Assembly: GCA_001769535.1 (NCBI GenBank)
Contig: MEOH01000001.1
Location: 1-64,000 of the forward strand
DNA length: 64,000 nucleotides
Origin: Bacteroidetes bacterium GWF2_38_335
Lineage (GTDB): Bacteria > Bacteroidota > Bacteroidia > Bacteroidales > GWF2-38-335
Direction: 5' to 3'
Shown here: positions 18,327 to 27,995 of the stretch, in pieces
Layout: each line of letters starts with the position of its first letter
How positions within the stretch are numbered: the stretch's first letter is position 1
Made by a program: the position numbers and the translations under genes
Notes under the pieces: model-generated
Told to the model about the DNA's origin: nothing
Database searches by the model: none
What the model saw: the letters and a program-made list of their open reading frames with translations, nothing else

Positions 18327-19412
18327 CTACAATCCACTAACTTTCAGCCGTTCAGCATTTTCGGCCATCTGAAGTTTTTCAATAATTTCGATGATAGCCC
18401 CATCCATAACAACCGGAAGATTGTACATAGTCAGGTTAATCCTGTGATCGGTCATCCTGCCCTGAGGATAATTGTATGTTCTGATTTTTGCCGAACGGTC
18501 ACCTGATGAAACCATGGTTTTTCTTTTCTGGGATATTTCATCCAGATACTTCTGATGCTCAAGGTTATACAAGCGGGTACGCAGTTCCTTCAGAGCTTTG
18601 TCGTAGTTTTTCATCTGTGACTTTTCATCCTGACAGGTTACAACAACACCTGTAGGCACATGGGTTAACCGTATGGCAGAATAGGTTGTGTTCACTGACT
18701 GGCCGCCCGGACCGGATGAGCAGTAAGTATCTTTTCTAATATCTTCGGTTTTTATCTCGATATCAAATTCCTCTGCTTCGGGCAGAACTGCTACAGTAGC
18801 AGCTGATGTGTGCACCCTTCCCTGAGTTTCAGTCTGTGGAACACGCTGAACCCGGTGAACGCCCGATTCATATTTCAAAATTCCATATACGCCATCACCT
18901 GAAACCGAAAAAACAATTTCCTTAAAACCGCCCATAGTACCTTCCATGGCTCGGGTAACTTCAATTTTCCATTTTCTTGATTCACAGAATTTTGTGTACA
19001 TTCTGTAAAGATCGCCTGCGAAAATACTGGCTTCATCGCCACCGGTACCTGCACGAATTTCCATAACGGCATTCTTCTCATCCTCAGGATCAGCAGGCAG
19101 AAGGAGAAACTTAATTTTTTCCTCCAATGGATCAACCCTTGCTTCCAATTCATCTATTTCAATTTTTGCCATCTCGCGCATTTCTTCATCTTTCTCAACA
19201 GCAAGCATTTCCTTCGCAGATGTTATATTGTCAAGTACGTTTTTATAATCTTTATACGTTTCAACAATTGGTGTAAGATTCTTGTATTCCTTGCTCAGTT
19301 GAATGTATCTTTTCATATCGGAAGTCACAGCAGGATCGATCAGCAACCGGCCAACTTCTTCGAATCTATCCTTTACCCCTTCAAGTTTATCAAGTATCAG
19401 ATTTTTGCTCAT
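18327..19412 (-). CDS. prfA: Peptide chain release factor 1
   Basis: 361 residues, full length. The GGQ motif that triggers peptidyl-tRNA hydrolysis is present in [20 protein letters not shown] (about residue 230), and the stop-codon recognition tripeptide appears as PQT in [16 protein letters not shown], as expected for RF1 (UAA/UAG). It starts 17 bases after the purM stop and is probably co-transcribed with purM. Confidence 0.97.
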   Translation of the reverse strand: MSKNLILDKLEGVKDRFEEVGRLLIDPAVTSDMKRYIQLSKEYKNLTPIVETYKDYKNVLDNITSAKEMLAVEKDEEMREMAKIEIDELEARVDPLEEKIKFLLLPADPEDEKNAVMEIRAGTGGDEASIFAGDLYRMYTKFCESRKWKIEVTRAMEGTMGGFKEIVFSVSGDGVYGILKYESGVHRVQRVPQTETQGRVHTSAATVAVLPEAEEFDIEIKTEDIRKDTYCSSGPGGQSVNTTYSAIRLTHVPTGVVVTCQDEKSQMKNYDKALKELRTRLYNLEHQKYLDEISQKRKTMVSSGDRSAKIRTYNYPQGRMTDHRINLTMYNLPVVMDGAIIEIIEKLQMAENAERLKVSGL

Positions 19413-19429
19413 TATAATAATTTTAAAAT

Positions 19430-20599
19430 TTAATATTCAAATTTTCCGAATTCTGACATAATTGTCAGTTTTTTAGAACTGCATTCTTCGCATCTGCCAA
19501 CAATTTTGGCATCAATTCCAAAAGAAGCAGAAATATTTATGATTTCACCGGCAGTTTGTTGATCGGTATAGATTTCAAAACGGTGACCCATATTGAAAAC
19601 CTTATACATTTCATTCCAACCGGTACCCGATTCTTCTTTAATAATCCTGAATAAAGGAGGTACTTCAAAAAGATTATCCTTAATAATATGCAGGTTGCTC
19701 ACAAAATGCAGAACCTTTGTTTGTGCCCCGCCGGAGCAATGAACCATTCCATGAATTTTTTTCCTGTGCGATCCGAGAATTTTATGAATCACGGGAGCAT
19801 AGGTACGTGTGGGCGATAAAACAAGTTTACCTGCATCAATTCCCAGACCAGAAATTTCATCAGTCAGTTTATATTTCCCTGAATAAACCAAATCCCCGGG
19901 TACGCTATGGTCATAGCTTTCGGGATATTTCGTTGCCAGATATTTTGAAAAAACATCATGCCTTGCCGAAGTCAGTCCGTTGCTGCCCATTCCACCATTA
20001 TATTCTTTCTCATATGCCGCTTTTCCTGATGAAGACAATCCAACAATAACATCTCCCGGACTGATATTATGGTTTGAAATCACATCAGCTCTGCGCATCC
20101 GGCAGGCTACAGTTGAATCCACAATAATAGTTCTTACCAGGTCACCCACATCAGCGGTTTCACCTCCGGTAGACCAGGCAGTAATTCCCATATTTCTGAG
20201 AGATTCAAGAAGCTCCTCGGTTCCTTCAATGATGGCGGAGATTACTTCGCCCGGAATAAGATTTTTGTTTCTTCCAATGGTAGATGAAACCAGTATATTC
20301 TGAGAAGCCCCAACGCACAGAAGGTCGTCAATATTCATGATCAGAGCATCCTGTGCGATTCCCTTCCATACAGATAAGTCACCGGTTTCTTTCCAGTACA
20401 TATAAGCAAGCGAAGACTTTGTTCCGGCACCATCGGCATGCATGATATTGCAGTATTCATCATCGCTACCCAGAATGTCGGGAATGATCTTGCAAAAAGC
20501 CTGAGGAAAAATGCCTTTATCAACGTTTTTTATAGCGTTATGGACATCTTCCTTTGAAGCAGAAACCCCGCGTGAGTTATATCTTGAAGTATTGGTCAT
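19430..20599 (-). CDS. purM: AIR synthase (phosphoribosylformylglycinamidine cyclo-ligase) type protein
   Basis: 389 residues, slightly longer than the E. coli enzyme. It has the PurM N-terminal fold with [20 protein letters not shown], followed by [16 protein letters not shown] and [12 protein letters not shown], and the AIRS C-terminal domain with [13 protein letters not shown]. It would make aminoimidazole ribotide in purine synthesis. No other pur genes are adjacent. It heads a purM-prfA-(pyrF) group. Confidence 0.88.
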   Translation of the reverse strand: MTNTSRYNSRGVSASKEDVHNAIKNVDKGIFPQAFCKIIPDILGSDDEYCNIMHADGAGTKSSLAYMYWKETGDLSVWKGIAQDALIMNIDDLLCVGASQNILVSSTIGRNKNLIPGEVISAIIEGTEELLESLRNMGITAWSTGGETADVGDLVRTIIVDSTVACRMRRADVISNHNISPGDVIVGLSSSGKAAYEKEYNGGMGSNGLTSARHDVFSKYLATKYPESYDHSVPGDLVYSGKYKLTDEISGLGIDAGKLVLSPTRTYAPVIHKILGSHRKKIHGMVHCSGGAQTKVLHFVSNLHIIKDNLFEVPPLFRIIKEESGTGWNEMYKVFNMGHRFEIYTDQQTAGEIINISASFGIDAKIVGRCEECSSKKLTIMSEFGKFEY

Positions 20600-20632
20600 T
20601 AATTCGTATTATTTCTTATAGGATAATAAAAA

Positions 20633-20660
20633 AACGTTCCGGAATTGATACCGGAACGTT
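20633..20660 (-). terminator. Rho-independent terminator of the PorE-like gene
   Basis: AACGTTCCGG and CCGGAACGTT form a perfect 10-bp stem with an 8-base loop, 22 bases after the stop at 20682. On the minus strand it is followed by seven Ts. Confidence 0.9.
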
Positions 20661-20681
20661 TATACAAATATTTTAATGCAG

Positions 20682-22718
20682 CTACTCAGGTGAACCCGGT
20701 GTTCCGCCCGGAGTAGTAGGTTTGGTTGATTTAAAATCGTTAGCAATAATTTTAAATTCAGTCCTTCTGTTGAGCTGATGGGCACCTTCCTGCTGGTCAA
20801 TTGTTGGCAGGGCTTTAATAAATTTTTCATCCAGGACATCCCCTTCCTTTAAGTATGGGTATTTTGCAAAATCGTCCTCTTTGGTCATTTTATAAGGAAC
20901 TCTGGCTGCATAACCTTTCGCCACCATACGTTCAGGCTCAACTCCCTTTTCGATTAAGTATTTCACACATTCCTCAGCTCTTTTCTGTGAAAGTGTATCA
21001 TTGGTAATTGGAATAGGTCTGATGTCAGTATGTGACATAAGTTCAATAACAATTTCGGGGTTGTCAGTCAAAGTTTTTACAAGCTTATCCAATTCAGGAT
21101 AAGATTCGGGTCTGAGGTCCCATTTTCCCACAGTGTAATAAATATTTTTAAGAGCAAGAACAACATCTTTTGGCTGCAATCTGAGTTCCACTTTTATAAT
21201 TGTGTCGTTTTCAATCAATTTAGTAGTGGTTTTCTCGTAGCCATTCAGGAACTTATCCATTTTAGCTTCGATTCTGTAATCCTTATTTGGTCCGAGAACC
21301 TGCTTAAAAGAACCATCGGGTCCTGATACGTGTTCAATAGGCTGATCACCTTCGGGGATAATGGTAACCTTTGCTCCCACAAGAATTTCGTCGGTTCTGT
21401 CATTTACCACAACACCTTCGAGTACAAAGGTAATCGGAGGCAAAATAAATGAATAGATGTCATCCATGCCTTTACCACCGGGACGGGAAGAAGTAATAAA
21501 GCCCTTTTCCAGATCACCTTCGAAAACAATACCGAAATCATCGGCAGGTGAGTTCAGTGGGTATTTCAGGTTGGAGACATTCCATTTATCGCTTTTATTT
21601 TTTTCAGCTTTAAAAATATCCAAGCCGCCCATACCTAAGTGGTAGTTAGAGGAAAAATAGAGTGTTCCATCCGGGTGGATATAAGGAAATGCTTCAGTGC
21701 CGGGGGTATTGATTTCGGGGCCAAGATTAATTGGATCCAAAACCCAGGGTTTTCCTTTACCTGGCCTTTTGATCATCCAGATATCTGTACCGCCATAACC
21801 ACCGGGGAGGTTAGCGGCAAAATAAAGTGACATTTCATCTTCAGAAACAGAGGGGTGTCCAACCCAAACGCTGTCAGATGCAATTGCAAGAACTTCAACA
21901 TTTCCCCAAACGAGACCTTGTTTGGAAGCCTGACAAATCTGGCAACCAAGAGAAACTTTATCTTCAACGCGGCAACGGGTAAAAAACAACATAGTTGCTT
22001 TAGGCATATTAAGTGAAGAGGCGCCTTCCTCATGAGGAGAGTTTACTTCCTGGTTTAGGGGAATCGGCTCAGTCCATTTGCCTTTTCTGTCGGCTGTAGT
22101 TTCAAAAAGGTCGGTAAAATTCATACCGGTCACCTGACTGGTTGCAGATCCGCTGGAGCTTGGTCTGGCTGAACTGAAAATTATTGAAGAATAATCCTTT
22201 TTAGCATAAGTGGCACAGAAATCAGCTTCTTTGGAGTTAAAGAAAGCCATATTTTCAACTTTATATCTTGTTGGCCTTCTTTTCCATTCAACAACCACCT
22301 TACATGATTCGACACCTTGTTCACCACGTGGATCTTCAGGTTTCAGAGTCTGATAGTTTTTGTACCAGGTAGTGGCCTCATCATATTTTTCGTTCATCTT
22401 AAGCATATCTGCATAATACAAGGCCACGAGTGGTTCGGGGTATTTAACTTTGATGGCTTTTTCAAACCAAAGTTCGGCAGATTTAGGGTTATTTGTACCC
22501 ATAAAGCACAAGCCGATCTTGTATACGATTTCAGCCATAGCAGGTTTATTCTCAGTAAGTTCCACGTAAGCTTTCTTATAATATTCAATAGCTTCAGCGT
22601 ACATACCAAGGTTAAAAGCATTTTCAGCTTCATTGTAGTTTTTATTCTTTATCTGTGAAAAAGAACTGATTGAAATCAGAAAAAGGGTAAAAGCCAAAAC
22701 AATTTTAACGAGTCTCAT
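20682..22718 (-). CDS. PorE-like OmpA family protein (TPR, PD40 propeller, CRD, OmpA)
   Basis: 678 residues. In order: signal peptide (MRLVKIVLAFTLFLISISS), TPR-like helices (about 25-140; YNEAENAFNLGMYAEAIEYY), PD40/WD-type propeller strands (about 150-430; GTLYFSSNYHLGMGGLDIFK), a carboxypeptidase-regulatory-like domain (about 437-520; LEGVVVNDRTDEILVGAKV) and an OmpA peptidoglycan-binding domain (about 530-665; ELMSHTDIRP, LSQKRAEECVKYLIEKGV). This is the architecture of PorE of Porphyromonas, which links the T9SS to peptidoglycan, but many Bacteroidota have several such paralogues. No lipobox Cys is visible. It is monocistronic, with its own terminator. Confidence 0.8.
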   Translation of the reverse strand: MRLVKIVLAFTLFLISISSFSQIKNKNYNEAENAFNLGMYAEAIEYYKKAYVELTENKPAMAEIVYKIGLCFMGTNNPKSAELWFEKAIKVKYPEPLVALYYADMLKMNEKYDEATTWYKNYQTLKPEDPRGEQGVESCKVVVEWKRRPTRYKVENMAFFNSKEADFCATYAKKDYSSIIFSSARPSSSGSATSQVTGMNFTDLFETTADRKGKWTEPIPLNQEVNSPHEEGASSLNMPKATMLFFTRCRVEDKVSLGCQICQASKQGLVWGNVEVLAIASDSVWVGHPSVSEDEMSLYFAANLPGGYGGTDIWMIKRPGKGKPWVLDPINLGPEINTPGTEAFPYIHPDGTLYFSSNYHLGMGGLDIFKAEKNKSDKWNVSNLKYPLNSPADDFGIVFEGDLEKGFITSSRPGGKGMDDIYSFILPPITFVLEGVVVNDRTDEILVGAKVTIIPEGDQPIEHVSGPDGSFKQVLGPNKDYRIEAKMDKFLNGYEKTTTKLIENDTIIKVELRLQPKDVVLALKNIYYTVGKWDLRPESYPELDKLVKTLTDNPEIVIELMSHTDIRPIPITNDTLSQKRAEECVKYLIEKGVEPERMVAKGYAARVPYKMTKEDDFAKYPYLKEGDVLDEKFIKALPTIDQQEGAHQLNRRTEFKIIANDFKSTKPTTPGGTPGSPE

Positions 22719-22861
22719 AAATAAACATTTATTCAGTTTGCGGTAAAAATAAATAAATTTTCCATTAATAAAAAATATTATTCAATGAATAATCAAAACC
22801 TTTAACGCAATTAAACCTTCGGCTATTGTACTGTTTTCGGGTTTTTGCATTTTATTAACCA

Positions 22862-25051
22862 TCATTTGTTGAATAATAACTCCCTGTATTTAGGCAATGG
22901 CCACATTTCATCATCAGTTATAAGCTCCAGTTTATCAACATGATATCTTATTTCATCAAAAAAAGGTTTGATGTCATCCGAATACATTTTTACTTTTTTT
23001 CTTATATCATCAGTCAGATTGGCATTTTTTCTTTTCTCGATCATTCGGTCGACCATATCATCAATTTTATTTACGTGTTCAGAAATTTCCTTGATGGTAT
23101 AGATTTGCGTTTTGGTTGATGCCATAAAATCCTTGCCATCAATAATTTCTTTCATTCCCCTGACGTTTTCAATCAGAAGGTTCTGATATCTAAAAGCAAT
23201 GGGAATGATATGGTTTTTAACCAGATCGCCCAAAACACGGGCTTCGATCTGAATTTTTTTGATATATATTTCAAGTCTTATTTCATATCGTGCTTCCAAC
23301 TCTCTGTCATTAAATACTCCGGTTGAGCTAAACAATTCCTTTGAAGCAGGTGTCAGAAATGCATTTAAAGCATCCGGGGCAGATTTAATATTTGTTAGTC
23401 CCCTTCTTGCAGCTTCTTTGATCCATTCATCCCCATAGCCATTTCCATCGAAGATGATATTTTTTGATTCAACAATATACTTTCTCAGAACCTGAAAAAT
23501 TGCTTCGTCTTTTTTAACTTTTTTACGTGTGAGAGACTGTATATCCTTCATGAAAGTTCGCAATTGGCCTGCGACTGCAGTATTCAAAGCAATCATTGGA
23601 GCAGCACAATTGGCGCCCGAACCCACTGCCCTGAACTCAAACCGGTTTCCTGTAAAGGCAAAGGGAGAAGTACGATTTCGATCGGTATTATCTAGTAAAA
23701 TCGGTGGGATTTTTCCGATATCCAGTTTAATTTCTGTTTTTTCATCCGGTGACATTTTCTTTGAGGTCACTCTTTTTTCAATTTCCCCAAGAATTTCAGC
23801 AAGTTTTTCACCTATAAAAACAGACATGATTGAGGGGGGGGCCTCACTAGCTCCGAGACGGTGTTCGTTTCCTGCAGAAACAATGCTTGCTCTGAGCAGG
23901 TCGGCATGTTCATGAACTGCTTTTATGGTATTTATAAGAAAAGCCAGGAACTGAAGATTATTTTTCGGGGTTTTACCCGGAGAAAGCAGGTTTCGTCCTG
24001 AGTCAGTCATGAGAGACCAGTTGTTGTGTTTTCCGGATCCGTTAATTCCTTTATAAGGTTTCTCATTAAAGAGAACTCTGAGATTATGTCTTTTAGCGAT
24101 TTTTTCCATAAGAATCATCAATAACTGGTTGTGGTCGACAGCCAGATTTGCTTCTTCAAAAACGGGAGCACATTCAAACTGTGAAGGAGCCACTTCGTTA
24201 TGCCGTGTTTTTATTGGAATTCCCAATCTGAGCGCTTCGTATTCATAGTCCTTCATGAATGCATGAATGCGATCCGGAATTACACCAAAATAGTGATCTT
24301 CGAGCTGCTGATCTTTAGCCGAGGCATGTCCTATAAGCGTTCTGCCTGTCAACACCAGATCCGGTCTGGCCTGAAACAAAGCCTCATCAACCAGAAAATA
24401 TTCCTGCTCAATACCCAGCGTGGCATAAACTTTAGTAACATTTTTATCAAAAAGGTTGCACACTGCCACAGCAGATTCATCAAGTGCAGCAAGTGATTTC
24501 AGCAAGGGTGTTTTGTAATCAAGGGCTTCGCCGGTATAGGACACAAATATAGTGGGTATACACAGGGTTTTATCAATCAGAAAGGCAGGTGAGGTTGGAT
24601 CCCATGCAGTATAACCTCTGGCTTCAAAGGTATTTCTTATTCCTCCCGAAGGGAAACTTGAGGCATCAGGTTCCTGTTGAACCAATAATTTTCCATGAAA
24701 ATTTTCAATTACCCCCCCATTTTCAGATGGTTCAAAAAAAGCATCGTGTTTTTCGGCAGATGCTCCATTCAAAGGATGAAACCAATGGGTGTAATGTGTG
24801 GCTCCTTTTTCAATGGCCCAGAATTTCATCCCTGAAGCAATCTGATCGGCCATTTTTCTGTTAATTTTTGTGCCTTTGTCAATAGCATTGATAACTTCAC
24901 TGTATGCTTCGGCCGACAAATACTCCTGCATCTTATTACGACTGAAAACGTTTTCACCAAAATATTCAGAAGTCTTTTTTAATGGTCTTTCTGTTACCAG
25001 CGGTTTTCTTGACAACACTGTTTTAAGTGCATCGAATCGGATTTGTGCCAT
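22862..25051 (-). CDS. glnN: Glutamine synthetase type III
   Basis: 729 residues, the size of GSIII and much longer than GSI. Recognisable blocks include FPSGGIRNTFEARGYTAWDPTSP, a glutamate/ATP-site glycine loop in KGINGSGKHNNWSL (about residue 330), and NEHRLGASEAPPSIMSVF with NRTSPFAFTGNRFEFRAVGS. It assimilates ammonia into glutamine as a homododecamer. A run of eight Cs in the coding strand encodes Ala-Pro-Pro of the conserved EAPP motif, and the frame is intact. The upstream gap contains an interrupted inverted repeat (25092-25173) that might be regulatory. A -7-like sequence TATTTTCG lies at 25079-25072. Confidence 0.96.
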   Translation of the reverse strand: MAQIRFDALKTVLSRKPLVTERPLKKTSEYFGENVFSRNKMQEYLSAEAYSEVINAIDKGTKINRKMADQIASGMKFWAIEKGATHYTHWFHPLNGASAEKHDAFFEPSENGGVIENFHGKLLVQQEPDASSFPSGGIRNTFEARGYTAWDPTSPAFLIDKTLCIPTIFVSYTGEALDYKTPLLKSLAALDESAVAVCNLFDKNVTKVYATLGIEQEYFLVDEALFQARPDLVLTGRTLIGHASAKDQQLEDHYFGVIPDRIHAFMKDYEYEALRLGIPIKTRHNEVAPSQFECAPVFEEANLAVDHNQLLMILMEKIAKRHNLRVLFNEKPYKGINGSGKHNNWSLMTDSGRNLLSPGKTPKNNLQFLAFLINTIKAVHEHADLLRASIVSAGNEHRLGASEAPPSIMSVFIGEKLAEILGEIEKRVTSKKMSPDEKTEIKLDIGKIPPILLDNTDRNRTSPFAFTGNRFEFRAVGSGANCAAPMIALNTAVAGQLRTFMKDIQSLTRKKVKKDEAIFQVLRKYIVESKNIIFDGNGYGDEWIKEAARRGLTNIKSAPDALNAFLTPASKELFSSTGVFNDRELEARYEIRLEIYIKKIQIEARVLGDLVKNHIIPIAFRYQNLLIENVRGMKEIIDGKDFMASTKTQIYTIKEISEHVNKIDDMVDRMIEKRKNANLTDDIRKKVKMYSDDIKPFFDEIRYHVDKLELITDDEMWPLPKYRELLFNK

Positions 25052-25091
25052 AATTTTTATGTTTGTTTTTGCGAAAATAGTATTTTTTTTC

Positions 25092-25173
25092 TTATACCCC
25101 CCCTATTTTTTTGCCTTCAATTTATTTTTTATTACTTTTTTTTATTTTTATTAATCCTAAAATGGGGGTATAA
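25092..25173. promoter_or_regulatory. Interrupted inverted repeat with C/G runs upstream of glnN
   Basis: TTATACCCCCCC-TATTTT (25092-25109) faces AAAATGGGGGTATAA (25159-25173) across about 49 bases, 40-120 bases upstream of the glnN ATG. The two halves are near-complementary and could be paired operator half-sites or the arms of a leader structure. No known motif is recognised. Confidence 0.35.
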
Positions 25174-25206
25174 TAAAAATTACTACGCTTACAAATTAAA
25201 ATTAAA

Positions 25207-25234
25207 AAACCCGATCAATAATCTGATCGGGTTT
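25207..25234 (-). terminator. Rho-independent terminator of the M20 dipeptidase operon
   Basis: AAACCCGATCA and TGATCGGGTTT form a perfect 11-bp stem with a 6-base loop, 22 bases after the dipeptidase stop. A T-rich run follows on the minus strand. Confidence 0.9.
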
Positions 25235-25256
25235 CAAATAAATTTATACTTCTATT

Positions 25257-26627
25257 CTACTTCATCATTTCAGAAAAGTATTTGTAAAAATAAGGGATTG
25301 TTTCAATTCCCTTAAGGAAATTAAACACCGGATAATTTTCGTTGGGTGAATGAATGGCATCTGATTCCAGACCAAAACCCAAAAGAAGTGATTTGATTCC
25401 CAATTTACTTTCAAAAGTGGAAATTATGGGAATACTGCCACCGCTGCGTGTTGGCACAGGTTTTTTGCCAAAGGTTTTTTCGATGGCCAATTCTGCTGCT
25501 TTATAAGCGGGAAGGTCAATCGGACAAACGTAGGCCTGACCTCCGTGAAGTGATTCTATCTTTACTTTTACCGATTTAGGTGCAATTGAGAGGTAATAGG
25601 TTTCAACAAGCTTGGCAATTTTTTCATGATTCTGGTTAGGCACCAAACGTGTAGAGATTTTCGCATAAGCTTTTGAAGGTAAAACAGTTTTTGCGCCTTC
25701 ACCTGTATAGCCACCCCAAATGCCACATAAATCAAATGATGGTCTGGTCCCGGTGCGCTCAATAGTAGAATATCCAGTTTCTCCGCAAAGTTCATTTACC
25801 TCGAGTGCCTTTTTATAGTTTTCCTCATTATAAGGTGCCTTGGCCATTAAAGTCCTTTCTTCAGTGGAAAGTTCCAGAACATCATCATAGAATCCGGGGA
25901 TTGTTATATGTCCGTTTTCATCGATAGTTTTGGCAATCATTTTGGCCAGCACATTAATCGGATTGGCAACTGCTCCGCCGAAAATTCCGGAGTGCAGGTC
26001 GCGGCAAGGCCCGGTCACCTCAATCTGCCAATAAGCTAGCCCGCGCAACCCGGTAGTAATGGATGGAATATCCTGGGCAATCATTCCGGTATCAGAGACC
26101 AGAATAACGTCTGCCTTGAGCATTTCCTTGTTCAGATCGCAAAATTTTCCCAGACTGGGAGAGCCAATTTCTTCCTCACCTTCGAACATAAATTTCACAT
26201 TGCAGGGAAGATTTCCACTTTTTACCATATACTCGAAAGCTTTCACATGCATAAAACCCTGTCCTTTATCATCATCAGCACCACGGGCATAGATTTTTCC
26301 ATCGCGTATTTCCGGTTCGAAAGGCGGTGTACTCCAAAGATTTATTGGATCAACCGGCATTACATCATAATGCCCGTAAACTAAAATAGTAGGAAGTTTG
26401 GCGTCAATAATCTTCTCTGCATAAGCCACAGGATTGCCATCAGTAGGCATTACCACAGCTTTATCGGCGCCAGCTTTAAGCAAACTGTTTTTTAAGGCTT
26501 CAGCCATTCTGAGCATATCAGGTTTGTTTTCCGCCAGTGAACTTATTGATGGAATCCTTATTAATTCAAACAATTCATTAAGAAATCTGTCCTTATTTTC
26601 ATCAATGTATTTTTTCAAATCTTCCAT
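25257..26627 (-). CDS. M20 family dipeptidase
   Basis: 456 residues. The di-zinc M20 ligands can be followed: VYGHYDVMPVDP (His and catalytic Asp), ADDDKGQ (bridging Asp), GEEEIGSPSL (catalytic Glu and ligand Glu), SDTGM (Asp) and the late His in SDAIHSPNENYPV. The length and the lid domain (GPCRDLHSGIFGGAVANP) match CNDP/PepV-like dipeptidases. No signal peptide is seen. It is the last gene of a probable five-gene operon that begins at 30343, starting 13 bases after the outer-membrane protein gene. Confidence 0.92.
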   Translation of the reverse strand: MEDLKKYIDENKDRFLNELFELIRIPSISSLAENKPDMLRMAEALKNSLLKAGADKAVVMPTDGNPVAYAEKIIDAKLPTILVYGHYDVMPVDPINLWSTPPFEPEIRDGKIYARGADDDKGQGFMHVKAFEYMVKSGNLPCNVKFMFEGEEEIGSPSLGKFCDLNKEMLKADVILVSDTGMIAQDIPSITTGLRGLAYWQIEVTGPCRDLHSGIFGGAVANPINVLAKMIAKTIDENGHITIPGFYDDVLELSTEERTLMAKAPYNEENYKKALEVNELCGETGYSTIERTGTRPSFDLCGIWGGYTGEGAKTVLPSKAYAKISTRLVPNQNHEKIAKLVETYYLSIAPKSVKVKIESLHGGQAYVCPIDLPAYKAAELAIEKTFGKKPVPTRSGGSIPIISTFESKLGIKSLLLGFGLESDAIHSPNENYPVFNFLKGIETIPYFYKYFSEMMK

Positions 26628-26640
26628 ATATCAAATTATA

Positions 26641-27306
26641 TTAGTTTACATTTCCTTTAAAAGCACCTGAAAAATATGCGTGCAATTGCAATCCAAAAAG
26701 AGGGTATCTGCGGTTTAAAGTGGCATAAGCTGATATTCCCAATCCAAAATCGTAAAATATTTTATAAGTGAACTCTGTTTTTATATTTATCCCAATATCC
26801 CTGTAAGAAGTAAAAAGATAATACTTGTGTATAGATCCTGTTGAGTCATAAACAGGAATCGGATTATAATAGTTTCCGACACAAAATGAGGGCGAAACAA
26901 AGCCCGAAAGGTGATACTTTTTTTCATCCTTGCAAAATCCAAAACCGATAAAAAGCTCATCTATTCTAATTGGTGGCCGATACAAAAAAAACTCTTCACT
27001 GGAATGATGGTAACCCGCATTAAACCATAAGTCCTTTATCCTGAAATGAAAATAAAGTGAAATGTTATTTTCGTAGCTTGATACGCTACTGATCAAAGAG
27101 TCATCAAGATATAAAGATTCACTCTCATGAAAATTGTACCCTATGCCAACATTAAGCGATAGCCAGTTGCTGTAAGGCTTGTATATTTTGTTGTCAAGAA
27201 CGAACTCATCGTATTTGCTTTCCTCAACAACAATCTGACTGTAAGAGTCATTTAGCAGAGCCAGACTTACAATAAAAAACAGCAATATTTTTAAATGTAA
27301 TTTCAT
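26641..27306 (-). CDS. Probable outer-membrane beta-barrel protein, unrecognised
   Basis: 221 residues from the ATG at 27306 (MKLHLKILLFFIVSLALLND), chosen because it begins a clean signal peptide. The frame is open upstream to 27372, but that extension is Cys/Phe-rich and hides the signal. The mature part alternates aromatic and polar residues in strand-like segments (WLSLNVGIGYNFHES, LYFHFRIKDLWFNAGYHH, DIGINIKTEF), as in small outer-membrane barrels. No family is recognised. It lies between DUF3109 and the M20 peptidase on the same strand. Confidence 0.65.
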   Translation of the reverse strand: MKLHLKILLFFIVSLALLNDSYSQIVVEESKYDEFVLDNKIYKPYSNWLSLNVGIGYNFHESESLYLDDSLISSVSSYENNISLYFHFRIKDLWFNAGYHHSSEEFFLYRPPIRIDELFIGFGFCKDEKKYHLSGFVSPSFCVGNYYNPIPVYDSTGSIHKYYLFTSYRDIGINIKTEFTYKIFYDFGLGISAYATLNRRYPLFGLQLHAYFSGAFKGNVN

Positions 27307-27387
27307 CCTATTACAAAATAAAGAAAAACCATTTAAAAAACCATACAGCAAACGACAAAAGAATCGTTTCATTGTCCGAACGGTTTG

Positions 27388-27966
27388 TTATACCCTTGGA
27401 ATTTTATCAATATTTTCTGCTGAGAACTTCAATTGTTCATACCACTCCTCACCGTATTTCCTGATAAATGATTCGCGGCAGAAACTGTAAAGATCGATAT
27501 TTTCCTTTTCACCTTTTTCAACCGCACATTTGCATATATCCCACCTGTCGTAGTTTACGGCCTCAAAATCTTTGTATTTCTTAATCCTTACCGGGTATAA
27601 ATGACATGAAACCGGTTTTCTGAAATCAATTTTATTCTCAAAATACAGCTTTTCAATCACGCATTTGCAGATTCCGTCCTCAAAAAAGGAATATGCACAT
27701 TCTTTTCCGTTGTTTAATGGCGTGACCATATCACCCTCACTGTCTTTTAAAAACAATCCCTGGTTCTCAACTGAATTTAATCCTTCCGGAGTCAGATGTG
27801 TTTTAATAATATGACCAATTTCATTCAGTTTTTTCATTTCCTCTTCCGTAAGCGGAGCGCCTGAATCACCATGAACACAGCAAGCTCCTTTGCATACATT
27901 CAAATCGCAACAGAATTTTTTTTCAATGATATCCAAACTGATTATAGCATCACCAATCTGCAGCAT
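27388..27966 (-). CDS. DUF3109 family cysteine-rich protein
   Basis: 192 residues from ATG 27966 (MLQIGDAIISLDIIEKKFCC). A GTG 30 bases upstream (27996) overlapping the gpmI stop is possible but would add an atypical N-terminus. The Cys-rich core is CCDLNVCKGACC, followed later by YSFFEDGICKC, PVSCHLYPV and DICKCAV, a pattern of metal or Fe-S cluster ligands related to YkgJ-like CxxCC proteins. The function is not established. It is in an operon with gpmI. Confidence 0.85.
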   Translation of the reverse strand: MLQIGDAIISLDIIEKKFCCDLNVCKGACCVHGDSGAPLTEEEMKKLNEIGHIIKTHLTPEGLNSVENQGLFLKDSEGDMVTPLNNGKECAYSFFEDGICKCVIEKLYFENKIDFRKPVSCHLYPVRIKKYKDFEAVNYDRWDICKCAVEKGEKENIDLYSFCRESFIRKYGEEWYEQLKFSAENIDKIPRV

Positions 27967-27995
27967 GGTTACTTCCTCTGATTTAAATTTTACCA

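Noticed and set aside
23834-23841. Run of eight Gs (C8 in the coding strand) inside glnN as a possible phase-variation tract
   Set aside because: It encodes Ala-Pro-Pro of the conserved EAPP motif, and the frame is intact. Slippage is possible but nothing shows it.
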